Assembly: GCA_910584095.1 (NCBI GenBank)
Contig: CAJTYU010000008.1
Coordinates: 31,311 to 95,310 of the forward strand
DNA from: an uncultured Dorea sp.
Lineage (GTDB): Bacteria; Bacillota; Clostridia; Lachnospirales; Lachnospiraceae
DNA length: 64,000 bases
Reading direction: 5' to 3'
Position numbers and translations under genes: made by a program. This document shows, one piece after another, positions 1 through 8,500 of this stretch. The stretch's first letter is position 1; every line of letters starts with the position of its first letter. Below the pieces are notes generated by a model. That model did not search any database, had not been told where the DNA came from, and saw only the letters and a program-made list of their open reading frames with translations.

Positions 1-1082
1 GAGGCAATATTTAATTTGGATCCCACACTCTGATAATACACCCCCGGCACGTCCTTCACCTCTTCGTTAAAACGCCGACATGCCGACGCCGTCAGGTCTG
101 TAACCGCAGCCATGAAATCCGGGTTCTCATCTCCCGCCTTTTTCAGCGCGGCATTATAGGTTCCTGATACCTTATCTTTTACCGCCTGCGGAATTTTATC
201 CAAAAGATAATCCGCAAAGACGCAGCCTCTGTGCGGCGTATTAATCGTAGTCAGCGACGCTGTGAAAGGAGCCATCCCCAGCATGCCGACCGCGTATCTG
301 GTATCCAGCCCTCCCTTGGAGTGAGCGATGATGTTTACCTTCTCACAGCCTGTCTCCCGGAGAATTTCTCGAATCCTCTCTGCAAGTTCCGCTCCGCTGT
401 CCGCCACAGACGCCGCCGACTGGTGGTTTCCATAGAAGATCTTCGCTCCGTGAGCCTCAAGCTGTTTTGGAATCCTGCCCCAGTAATTCAGATACTTATA
501 ATCCCGGAAAAACACGCCGTGCACCATTAGGAGCGGGTATTTCGTCTGACACAGCTTCTCCGACGCCCTCTCTAACGTGCTCCATATCTTCCCGCTTTCA
601 AACCTGCACTCTTCCGATGCAAGGCGAATGATCCGTACCAGCACGATCAGGTTTGCAATCGGGATCCATCCGCAGATAATTCCAATAATCCGCCATTTCA
701 CCCCAATCTGGGAGGAGGTCAGATATACCCGCAGGATGCCGTTCCAAAATACCACTGCTTCCACCAGAATCACACACAGCAAATCTGCAAACCACATGCC
801 CCTCTCCTTGTAAAACATAGAAGGCAGCGTCGCTGCAAGCCAGATTACTGAAATAGATAACGAAATCAGAAAATACAATAAAAGCTCGCATCCGCCCGCG
901 CAGATCCTGAGACGAAGCTTCGGAAGTTTTCGGCTTCCGGCCGCCGGTATCACATTCATCGTCAAAAAACCGGCCAGACACAGCGCAATCCACACCGTTC
1001 CGGTACCATGCACCTGTAAAAACGGTATATTCGCCGTCAAAACAGTCAAAATCCCACAGACAGCTCTCCTTACATACTTCAA
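1..1082 (-). CDS. Membrane-associated alpha/beta-hydrolase, lipase-like (partial, C-terminus outside window)
   Basis: About 360 codons read without a stop from 1082 to the left edge, so the C-terminus is missing. The first half is very hydrophobic, with several likely membrane helices. The second half holds the hydrolase: a strand ending in LLMVHGVFF (oxyanion region) and the nucleophile elbow VNIIAHSKGGLDTRYAV, an A-H-S-K-G variant of GxSxG with Ser at codon 318-320, then TINTPHRGC. This resembles the esterase/lipase family with PGAP1-like elbows; the substrate is unknown. No ATG is available: an in-frame stop lies at 1161-1163. I chose the TTG at 1082 because it follows GGGGGAGG and gives a positively charged N-terminus (MKYVRRAV) before the first helix. 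TTG at 1115 is an alternative. Confidence 0.7.
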   Translation of the reverse strand, partial: MKYVRRAVCGILTVLTANIPFLQVHGTGTVWIALCLAGFLTMNVIPAAGSRKLPKLRLRICAGGCELLLYFLISLSISVIWLAATLPSMFYKERGMWFADLLCVILVEAVVFWNGILRVYLTSSQIGVKWRIIGIICGWIPIANLIVLVRIIRLASEECRFESGKIWSTLERASEKLCQTKYPLLMVHGVFFRDYKYLNYWGRIPKQLEAHGAKIFYGNHQSAASVADSGAELAERIREILRETGCEKVNIIAHSKGGLDTRYAVGMLGMAPFTASLTTINTPHRGCVFADYLLDKIPQAVKDKVSGTYNAALKKAGDENPDFMAAVTDLTASACRRFNEEVKDVPGVYYQSVGSKLNIA

Positions 1083-1129
1083 AATCCTCCCCCTCTTTCC
1101 AAATATATTTTTCAAATCCTCCCGGAGGG

Positions 1130-1168
1130 TTTTGTGATATAGGGAACAAAGTTCCCTATATCACAAAA
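1130..1168. repeat. Perfect 18-bp inverted repeat with 3-nt loop
   Basis: Arms TTTTGTGATATAGGGAAC at 1130-1147 and its exact complement at 1151-1168 flank AAA. The element sits directly upstream of the lipase-like gene on its minus-strand leader. No T-run follows either side in the right place for a normal terminator of this stem, so the role is open: a leader structure, a processing site or a strong protein-binding palindrome. Confidence 0.75.
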
Positions 1169-1193
1169 AAGGACTTACCAAAGGGAAGTCCTT
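1163..1193 (-). terminator. Intrinsic terminator (minus strand)
   Basis: Minus-strand hairpin with arms AAGGACTT (1193-1186) and AAGTCCTT (1176-1169) followed by a run of T residues. It would end transcription arriving from the sodC operon before the lipase-like gene. Confidence 0.6.
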
Positions 1194-1395
1194 ATATTCA
1201 TATTATTTTTTATCATCATTACATAACGCTTCATATTTTTTTGTAAGCTCCTGAAAATCCTCCAGTGTCCTTCACCGTTTCTATGCCTATTATAGCATTG
1301 AAACCTGTAAAAATCTACACGTATTTCATCAATTCACAGAGTATCCGGATCGTCATAAGCTGCGGACTGCAGCTCTTTTGACAGCGTCAGACATT
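1194..1395 (-). other. Intergenic region with a possible small-gene remnant
   Basis: No intact gene. On the minus strand, 1265-1203 reads LEDFQELTKKYEALCNDDKK then TAA. It looks protein-like but has no usual start codon and is closed upstream by an in-frame TGA. A good extended -10 (TGCTATAAT) lies just upstream on the same strand. It may be the tail of a decayed small gene or chance. Confidence 0.25.
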
Positions 1396-1863
1396 CTATG
1401 AATTATAACCTTTTATCTCCCCGCAGGCAATTCTTTCTCCCGCATTCCCCGCAGGCTGCGACCTAAAATCATCCGGCATTTCATGGATTACGACCGTTCT
1501 CCCAATCACATCCTCCGGGAAAAACCTTCCGGTAAAGAACATCATCCATGCCTCTCCATCGCAGGCAAGAAGCGGCGGCAGATCTCCGGCATGCTCCGGG
1601 TGCGGCTTGTCCTCAGGGTTATAATGTCCCCCCGCCTCTGCAAAAGAACCGTCCCCGGTTCCGCCGCAGGACGCCCCCTCATGGATATGGAAGCCAAAAA
1701 ATCCTTCTCCCTTCTCTCCCGCCTGATTCCTGATTCCAGTAATTTCCGCCGCAATAATGCTTCCTCCATAGGTGTCATAGAACTTTACGATTCCCTGTAT
1801 ATCCGGGTAATTTTCATTTCCGGCAATCACTGCACAGGCGTCCGGCTCTTGTGGAAGCTTCAT
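1396..1863 (-). CDS. Cu/Zn superoxide dismutase family protein
   Basis: A 155-residue SodC-family protein that would dismute superoxide. All metal ligands are present: Cu ligands H59 and H61 (GFHIHEG), bridging H80 (GGHYNP), Zn ligands H88, H91 and D94 (HPEHAGD), and H127. The Cys pair (C66, C147) and the arginine of the substrate channel (R143 in GNAGERIACG) are also kept. There is no signal peptide or lipobox, so it is probably cytosolic, unlike most bacterial SodC. The ATG at 1863 was chosen for its GGGGG at suitable spacing; an in-frame ATG at 1896 would add 11 residues. It follows the M19 peptidase by 36 nt and probably shares its transcript. Confidence 0.85.
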   Translation of the reverse strand: MKLPQEPDACAVIAGNENYPDIQGIVKFYDTYGGSIIAAEITGIRNQAGEKGEGFFGFHIHEGASCGGTGDGSFAEAGGHYNPEDKPHPEHAGDLPPLLACDGEAWMMFFTGRFFPEDVIGRTVVIHEMPDDFRSQPAGNAGERIACGEIKGYNS

Positions 1864-1899
1864 AGGCGCTCCCCCTTTTTTACGATTATTCTTCACATT

Positions 1900-2877
1900 C
1901 TATGACCGGGACGCCCTTTTTAGAACCCGCTCCGCATTCTTTCTAAAAATCCGATCCAACTGACTCTCCCGGATTCCGGCAAGCTTCAATCCATCCCACA
2001 GCCGTTCCATATCCTCCGTCTTCGGGATATCTTCATGCTCCATTCCGTCAAATCCGTCAAAATCGGTTCCTATCGCGGGAAATTCACTTCCCCCTGCGTC
2101 AAGCATATGCTTGATATGAGCCGTCATCGCATCGATCCCCGACACCCTTGTGCCGGAAAGAAACAGTCCGTAAAAGTTAAGCCCCGCTATGCCTCCCGCC
2201 TCCGACAGCCTTCGTATCATTGCATCCGTCAAATTTCTAGGATGGCTGCAAACCGTCCTGCAGTTGGAATGGGAAGCCACAACCGGCCCCTTTACACAGT
2301 CCATGATGTCCCAGAAAACGCCGTCCGAAGCATGAGAAACATCTACGATCATCCCCAGTTCCCCGGCGAATGCAAGAGCCTCTTTCCCGAAGGGCTTCAG
2401 CCCCCGGCTCATCACCCGTTCATCCCTGCTGTTCGGATATCCGAAACAATTTTCGTAATTCCAAATAGGCGTAAGCAGGCGCACCCCTTCCTGATACAGC
2501 TTTGTCAGGCGCTCCATTTTTCCATTCACGATTCCGCCTTCCTCTACCGTCAGGACCGCCGACACTTTTCCGTTTTCTTCATTTTTACGAACGTCCCCGT
2601 AGGAGCAAGCAAGAGCAAGCTCCTCCGAATACCGCCCGCACTCGCGGCGCAGGATCTTTATCATCCGAAGCACATCCTCATAACATTCCTCATACCCGCC
2701 CGGGGCAGAGGGCAGATAGGTAAAACAGGCAAAAAACTGGACTAAGGTTCCCGCCTTCTGCATCTGGGGAATACTGATGCAAAAATTATTCTCTTTTAAA
2801 TCTGTATCCTTTTCCCGCTCTCTCTCGCACTGCAGAAGTTTCCACAGCGTATCGCAATGCAGATCAATCAGCTTCAC
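1900..2877 (-). CDS. Membrane dipeptidase family M19 (renal dipeptidase-like)
   Basis: A 325-residue zinc dipeptidase of family M19, which cleaves dipeptides, often including a D-residue. Seen: the N-terminal metal motif DLHCDT (H7, D9), the bridging glutamate region TVEEGG, DVSHASDGVFWDI, VVASHSNCRTVCSHPRNL and GTDFDGFDG near the C-terminus, in the family order. There is no signal peptide, so it is cytosolic. The start is GTG at 2877, preceded by GGAGCAAGA. It lies between the AlkD-like gene (16-nt gap) and sodC in one apparent operon. Confidence 0.88.
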   Translation of the reverse strand: MKLIDLHCDTLWKLLQCEREREKDTDLKENNFCISIPQMQKAGTLVQFFACFTYLPSAPGGYEECYEDVLRMIKILRRECGRYSEELALACSYGDVRKNEENGKVSAVLTVEEGGIVNGKMERLTKLYQEGVRLLTPIWNYENCFGYPNSRDERVMSRGLKPFGKEALAFAGELGMIVDVSHASDGVFWDIMDCVKGPVVASHSNCRTVCSHPRNLTDAMIRRLSEAGGIAGLNFYGLFLSGTRVSGIDAMTAHIKHMLDAGGSEFPAIGTDFDGFDGMEHEDIPKTEDMERLWDGLKLAGIRESQLDRIFRKNAERVLKRASRS

Positions 2878-2893
2878 TCTTGCTCCATCCTCC

Positions 2894-3595
2894 CTATATC
2901 TTTCTCTTCAGCGTCCGCAGATACTTTTTCTGCTCCGCCGTAATCCGGTTACTCTCAACCGCTTTCTGGACCGCCTTGTTATGAGTCCATTTCTCCAGCC
3001 TCCCTTCCGTAAGAAAGGGAAGGGTCTTTTCATACTGCTTTGCCAGCGCAGTCGCAAAATACCATGCGGTCATCATTTTCACATAATATTCTTCGGATTC
3101 GACCGCCGCCACCTTTTCCAGATATTCCGTTTCAAACTCCTCGTCCAGATAGTACCGCATCAACATCCCGATCCCATACCGAACTGTATAGACATGTTCC
3201 GACGCCATCCACTCTTCAATCTTAGGTTCCAGCTTGGCAAGATGCTTCTTAAAGATCTTCGGCGCCATCATATCGCAGGTCGCCCAGTTATCTACGTAGG
3301 GCAGAAATGCATCCAGCGCGCGGATACACTCTTCATAATCCCGGATTCCTTCGATCAAAAAAGCATGCAGGTTATTTTCTTCATAATAATCATGCAAAAG
3401 CACCTTCATAAATTCCCCGGCATCCTCCGATTTTCCATATTCTTTGGCAAATTTTCTGAGTACCGGCGTGCGCACACCGATAATTCTGTCCTTATCCACC
3501 GTCGGTATCAGCTTCGCATGAAAATCCCTGTACTCCGGATCCTGAAGCTCAAACAGCCTGCCCTGCACCGACTCTATTATCTTATTCCTATTCAT
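2894..3595 (-). CDS. AlkD-like DNA alkylation repair protein
   Basis: A 233-residue all-helical protein of the DNA alkylation repair (HEAT-like repeat) family. AlkD enzymes excise positively charged 3- and 7-alkylpurines without base flipping. Visible family features are the DNWATCDMMAPKIF segment with the conserved Asp/Trp region, the RYGIGMLMRYYLD helix, and the C-terminal NKAVQKAVESNRI stretch. The ATG at 3595 follows AGGAGGG. It is the first gene of a three-gene minus-strand group (alkD-like, M19 peptidase, sodC) with a loose stress-defence theme. Confidence 0.85.
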   Translation of the reverse strand: MNRNKIIESVQGRLFELQDPEYRDFHAKLIPTVDKDRIIGVRTPVLRKFAKEYGKSEDAGEFMKVLLHDYYEENNLHAFLIEGIRDYEECIRALDAFLPYVDNWATCDMMAPKIFKKHLAKLEPKIEEWMASEHVYTVRYGIGMLMRYYLDEEFETEYLEKVAAVESEEYYVKMMTAWYFATALAKQYEKTLPFLTEGRLEKWTHNKAVQKAVESNRITAEQKKYLRTLKRKI

Positions 3596-3768
3596 AAGTA
3601 ACCCTCCTTATTCCCTTTCGCGAAAACTGTTTGCCTGCCGCGCACATCGGATTTTTATCAGTCCATACCTGAGCCCGTCCCTAATAAGAACTAAAATAAA
3701 AGATGTCCACGGGTAATATGCAGGATTATTTTCTAACAGGCAGATACAGCCGAATCTCCCGGTTGCAC

Positions 3769-3798
3769 TAGACATCCGCAATCCCCATCTGCTATACT
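3769..3798 (+). promoter_or_regulatory. Promoter of the TruA-like gene
   Basis: TAGACA (3769-3774), an 18-nt spacer and TATACT (3793-3798) with an upstream TGC, giving an extended -10. It lies about 60 nt before the start codon, in a 265-nt divergent gap that holds nothing else I can recognise. Confidence 0.6.
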
Positions 3799-3860
3799 GT
3801 ATATCATATCACAGGAAACAGCCGAATACTATAACGAGAATCTTTCAGGAGTGTATGAAT

Positions 3861-4598
3861 ATGAGAAATATCCGATTAACGATAGAATATGACGGAGGCC
3901 GCTATCAGGGCTGGTCCCGTCTTGGTAAAGACGAATCTACCAATACGATTTCCAACAAGATCATCGACGTGATCCGCAAGATGACAGAAGAAGAACCGGA
4001 ACTATTCTGCGGCATGCGCACCGAAGCCGGGGTCCACGCCTACGGTCAGATTGCAAATTTCAAGACGGACTGCGATATGGACGTTTTAGAAATCCAGCGT
4101 TACTTAAACCGCTATCTCCCTATGGACATTGCCGTCACTGAGACAAGGCTGGTTCCGGAGCGCTTCCACGCGCAGTTAAATGCAAAAGCGAAGATCTACG
4201 TCTACCGCGTCACCATCAATTCCGTTCCCAGCGTATTTGACCGCAAATATGCCTATCACAGTTTCCGCCGCCCGGATAAAGCCCTGATGGAGCGGGCGTC
4301 CCGGTACCTTACGGGCCAGCATGATTTTAAGAATTTTTCCTCTTCCAAACAGAGCAAATCAACGATTAAGAAACTCTACAAGGTAGAGATCTATGAAGAT
4401 ATGGAAGAAATGCAGATTACTCTTGTAGCCGATGATTTCCTGCATAACATGCAGCGGCTCATCGTCGGGACGCTGCTGGACATCGGAATCGGCAATCGGC
4501 CTGCAGGCGTCGTCAACGCTATATTTTCAGGGGACGCTGCTCCCAGCGCCCCCTGTGATCCGAAAGGAATGTATCTGCAGGAAATTATTTACGAATAA
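3861..4598 (+). CDS. TruA-family tRNA pseudouridine synthase with Asp-to-Glu at the catalytic position
   Basis: A 245-residue protein with the TruA fold order: IEYDGGRYQGW, the active-site loop GMRTEAGVHAYGQ, KIYVYRV, GQHDFKNFSS and FLHNMQRLIVG. TruA normally has R-T-D-A-G-V-H with Asp as the essential nucleophile. Here the residue is Glu55 (codon GAA at 4023-4025). Two other usual features also differ: MVR is NMQR, and the R of RxYxY is K. Several Clostridia carry more than one TruA paralogue, so this may be a specialised or non-catalytic copy. ATG 3861 was preferred over ATG 3855 for its spacing to AGGAG. The 3' end overlaps the convergent gene by 14 nt. Confidence 0.82.
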   Translation: MRNIRLTIEYDGGRYQGWSRLGKDESTNTISNKIIDVIRKMTEEEPELFCGMRTEAGVHAYGQIANFKTDCDMDVLEIQRYLNRYLPMDIAVTETRLVPERFHAQLNAKAKIYVYRVTINSVPSVFDRKYAYHSFRRPDKALMERASRYLTGQHDFKNFSSSKQSKSTIKKLYKVEIYEDMEEMQITLVADDFLHNMQRLIVGTLLDIGIGNRPAGVVNAIFSGDAAPSAPCDPKGMYLQEIIYE

Positions 4599-5526
4599 TT
4601 TCTTCCTTCCTTTTGTAATAAATCCCATAGACCGTGATGCCTGCGATAACCAGAATCAGCACCGCGATCATCACATAAAGCACTACCGGCGCCGGTTCTT
4701 TAAACAGCTCCTCTTCCTGTGAACTTTCATTCTGGCTGTTCATCAACTCCGTGCTGGTAAGCGTCTGATCCTCCAATGCCCCCGCCGCGTTCTGAAGGGA
4801 CTTAAGCGCCTCGTCCCTCTCTGCCTGGGAGGCATTGGGATTTCCAAGAACCCCTTCCGCGTTCTTTACCGCTTCTTCCAAAGCGGCATAACTTTCCTTT
4901 GTATAATTCTTCTTTGCATATCCTTTCGCGGCATTCACCGACTGCTGAAGATTTTCATCTCCAGCCGGAGGCTGAACGGACGGCGTTTCCTCTCCCTCTC
5001 CATGCTCTTTCGTCTCCGTCCCGTCTGCCGGCTCTCTGTGATCTCCCGCCAGCACGGCTGCCGGAAGCTGCCCAAGCTTCGCCGTTCTTTTCGACGAGCC
5101 TTCCGCCAGCGTCAGGGCGTCTTCCTCTGCTTCCACCGTAAACGACCCGCCTTCTGCCACGACCCTGCCAAGGGTAAGCGTCTCTTCTCCTCTTGCAAAC
5201 AGCGGCTCCCTTCCCGCAATGTACAGATTAAGCGTCCCGCTCTCCGCCTGATATCTTGCCTCGCATACCTTTGTCTTTCCGGTAAGCGCCTCCTCAAACT
5301 GAAAAGCCGCTTCTAATCTCTCCGCAGTATCGGAAGTAACCTTCAGGGTAAGCTGCAAGGAAGACAGCATCTGTCCGTCCGCCCCCGGAAGAGCGAGCCT
5401 TACCTTAACTCCCTCCCCTTCCGCTTCCAGATAAAGTGCGTCCTGCCCCCCGGCCGACACCTTAAGGGGCAGTACCGCCATCAGCACAAGCGCCGCCGTC
5501 AGGATACCTGTCAAATATTTTCTCAT
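4585..5526 (-). CDS. Membrane-anchored surface protein with cohesin-like and FIVAR domains
   Basis: A 313-residue surface protein. Residues 1-25 are a signal peptide. Residues about 27-150 form a beta-rich domain with cohesin-like pattern (SSLQLTLKV, SGTLNLYIAGREPL, ETLTLGRVVAEG). A Glu-rich linker follows, then a FIVAR-type helical repeat (about 190-255: NAAKGYAKKNYTKESYAALE, ASQAERDEALKSLQ). A membrane helix lies near 280-302 with a short basic tail, so the protein is anchored in the membrane with its domains outside. It lies 54 nt downstream of the dockerin-bearing M60 protease and has its own ribosome-binding site (AAAAGGAGTAGAGC). I infer that it anchors that protease. The cohesin assignment is by pattern only. 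Confidence 0.7.
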   Translation of the reverse strand: MRKYLTGILTAALVLMAVLPLKVSAGGQDALYLEAEGEGVKVRLALPGADGQMLSSLQLTLKVTSDTAERLEAAFQFEEALTGKTKVCEARYQAESGTLNLYIAGREPLFARGEETLTLGRVVAEGGSFTVEAEEDALTLAEGSSKRTAKLGQLPAAVLAGDHREPADGTETKEHGEGEETPSVQPPAGDENLQQSVNAAKGYAKKNYTKESYAALEEAVKNAEGVLGNPNASQAERDEALKSLQNAAGALEDQTLTSTELMNSQNESSQEEELFKEPAPVVLYVMIAVLILVIAGITVYGIYYKRKEEIIRK

Positions 5527-5580
5527 GCTCTACTCCTTTTTAGGGGCTTTCAAAATACTCCCACAGCCCCTTTCCACACA

Positions 5581-8500
5581 TTACTTTCCGCCGCTTAACT
5601 GGATGACGGGCAGCTCTCCCGGCATCCCTTCAAACAGGGAATCACTGACCATTCTCTGTCCTTCGTTGGTTTCTGCGTTGTCTACTCGATACAGCTCCGC
5701 ACGCACCTTCTCTATCGTCTTCAGACAGTCCGTATCCTCCGGGCTGATCCAGTAAATCCATGTTCCGTCCGAAACGTCCCGGACATTTCCGCTGTCCAAA
5801 ACTTCTGCAAGAATAATCTGATCCGCCTTCAGCGCCCCATCCATATCCCTGCTTCCCACTAGGTTTCCATTCTGGTCATACAGCATCACCACGTTATAGG
5901 AAGGGTTCCCCTTATATGCGCCGGTAAATACAACCGATCCTGCCGGGATCACATCCTCTGCATTTTCTCCGTATCGATAATCCGCCCCAAGCCGTCCGAT
6001 CGCCGCAGTTTGCTCTCCGGTACGGCGAAAATCCACATTATCTCCGGTTACACCCAGTACATCCAGTTCGGATACTGCAATTTCCGTCTCCCTCTGGCCC
6101 TTTATCACAAGCCTTGCCGCCGTCGACCGATAGGAGGCAATATTCCTGCTGTTTTTCTCGGTAAAATATACGCTCTGAGTTTCCGTTTTGTCAAAGGTTC
6201 CCTCTGCCGTCTCCTTCCACTCTCCGTTTCCGTCGCGAAGCCAGATACTGTAACTTCCCACCGGCGTCCCCTCCATAACCGTATATTTAAAGCCTGTGAG
6301 CGTAAGCTCCTTGTGGAACTCAATCTCCACTTCCGCCTGTTCTCCCACAATGCCTGTATAGGTGGTATTATGACTGCCGTCAATCATCCGTTCCTCGGGC
6401 CTTGGCTCTCCCGGTCCGCAGGAAGTATCCTTATCTTTTCCTTCTTTTACGCCCTCGCTGGTTGCAAGCATGCCCTTTGCAGTAATCGTCCAATCTGTTT
6501 TATCGATACAGCCTTCATGCTCAATCTTAAGAGGTTCCAGATACTTTGGAGCAGAACGGTTCAGATACTGATCCACCACCGTAACCTTATAGGTAATAAC
6601 CCGGTTATTCATCGTCGTCACAACGTCGCTGAAGGTTCCTTCCTCCGCCTCTTTCTTCGTCACAAATCCTGCCAGTTCTTCCTCCGTCTCTCCGCCGGAA
6701 ACGGTGCACCGTACAATCTCATACCCAAGTACGTCCTCTTCCGGTATCTGTTTGGAAGTCAGGGTGAAATCAACCTGATTTGCAGCAGACTGATTCACCT
6801 TAGCGGCCGCGGCATCCCCGACGGCTTCTGTGGTTCCCGTCTCGTCAAGCATACTCTGGCCATGCTCTAACCTATAAACCCTAGAATCGTCATTCACATA
6901 GTAAACTGCCCTCGCTTCCCGCTCAAACTGGGCCGCGTAATTTTGCGTCGCCTCATCCGGCGTCATACCCCAGCGCTCAAAAAATTCCAGCAGATTCTTC
7001 TCTGCCGCCCCGCAGGACAGCCGCATCAGGATCTGATCCGAATTTCCCGCAAGCGAAAGGGGAACGCCTCCCGGCGCCGGCGCTGCGGCCGGATTTCTCG
7101 CATAGCTGTCAACCCTTGCAAAAAACAGGCTGTTAAGCTGCTCTGCATGGTCTTCGTAGGTTTTATAATTATATCCGTCGTCATAGGCAAGATGAAGCTG
7201 CCAGTACATGCCAAGCTGCGTAAACACATTAGCGGCACGTCCTTTCGTGCCAGAGGTAACCTTCCGGTACACCTCTCCATACTGGAACCTGACGCTGTCA
7301 TTGGTATCCTTCGCCTGTGCAAGCACCGAATAATAGTTGTTGGTAATCTCCGCCGCCGCATAAGCGCCCTGATTGATACAGTGGCCGATCTCATGGGCGA
7401 TTCCCCATCCAAAGTACCGGCCCTCCCGATACCTTCCGGCTTCATCAGACTGCACCGGCACACCGCCCATCATGCCTGCCGTCTCATTCCACTCAATACC
7501 GATGTGGCTGCCCGACGCATACATAAATGCGCCTGCGAACATTCTCTGGTAACGGATATTCAAATGCCGGTTCGGAAATCTGTCCTTCTCTGCCGCAGCG
7601 TTATTGTTCAATCCCTTATGCTGGTAGAACAGGTACATCATATCCTCCATTGCGTTCATGGAGCCTACCAGTCTCTGTGCACGCGTCTTCACGTCGCCGG
7701 TTCCGGTTCCAGTCCAGATCTGCTGGGCGGGAAGAGAGAGAAGCATGGTATCCAGCATAATGTCCGACGCTCCCAGAATACAGTTCTTCGCATCGTAAGC
7801 ATATCTGACCAGCTCATGCTTCGACCCGCTGTGATACTCTTCATGCAGCTCGCTGATCCGCTCCATATAGCCGTCCATCTCTGTGAGATACCGTTCTGCC
7901 CTTCTTATGCGCTCCGCGGGGTCCGTAACATGATACAGATCCAGTTTGGGAACCTGAACGCCTCCGCTTACCCGAACCGCATAATTCCCCGCTCCCGCAG
8001 AGCCTGTATACTGGACATACAGCGCGCCTCCGGCCTCCGCTTTCATCGAAGATAATTTCGGAACCGTAATTGTATTCCGTCCTATTTTGAGAGGAGTCCG
8101 GATTGTCTGGGACAACGAAGAGGACTCTGCATGATACTGGGAGGCCACCAGCTGGAGATTGGTAGTTTCCCCGGTCCTCTTGCTGCCATGGCCCACATAT
8201 ACCGTAATCTCTTCTCCGGCCGCTGCCGTAACTCCAAGAGGCTGCCATGCATTAAGGCCCCCGAAGCCCCTGTCTGCATCAGCCGTCGTAATACTGCTGT
8301 ATATCTGGACCGGCTCGGTTAATGCAGCATTCAGAATCTCCTCCGCCGTCTTAAGCTCCCGCTCTAAGGCTTCCTGATCCGGGTGAAATTCCCCGCTCAC
8401 CTCATCCGCCGTCTGGAGCCTTAGCCGAAGCTGGTCGATCGTCCCCTGATCCACCTCGCTTTTCAGTTTCGTATGCAGCGGATCTGCATATAACGCCATG

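Noticed and set aside
598..1149. A 183-codon minus-strand frame starting MFPISQ
   Set aside because: The lipase-like motifs and membrane helices lie in another frame of the same strand, so this is an overlapping shadow.
2777..3601. Long plus-strand open frame opposite the AlkD-like and M19 genes
   Set aside because: It is a shadow: the minus strand holds recognisable families across the same bases.
5581..8400. Several plus-strand frames over the M60 protease gene
   Set aside because: All are opposite well-defined domains of the protease and lack ribosome-binding sites.
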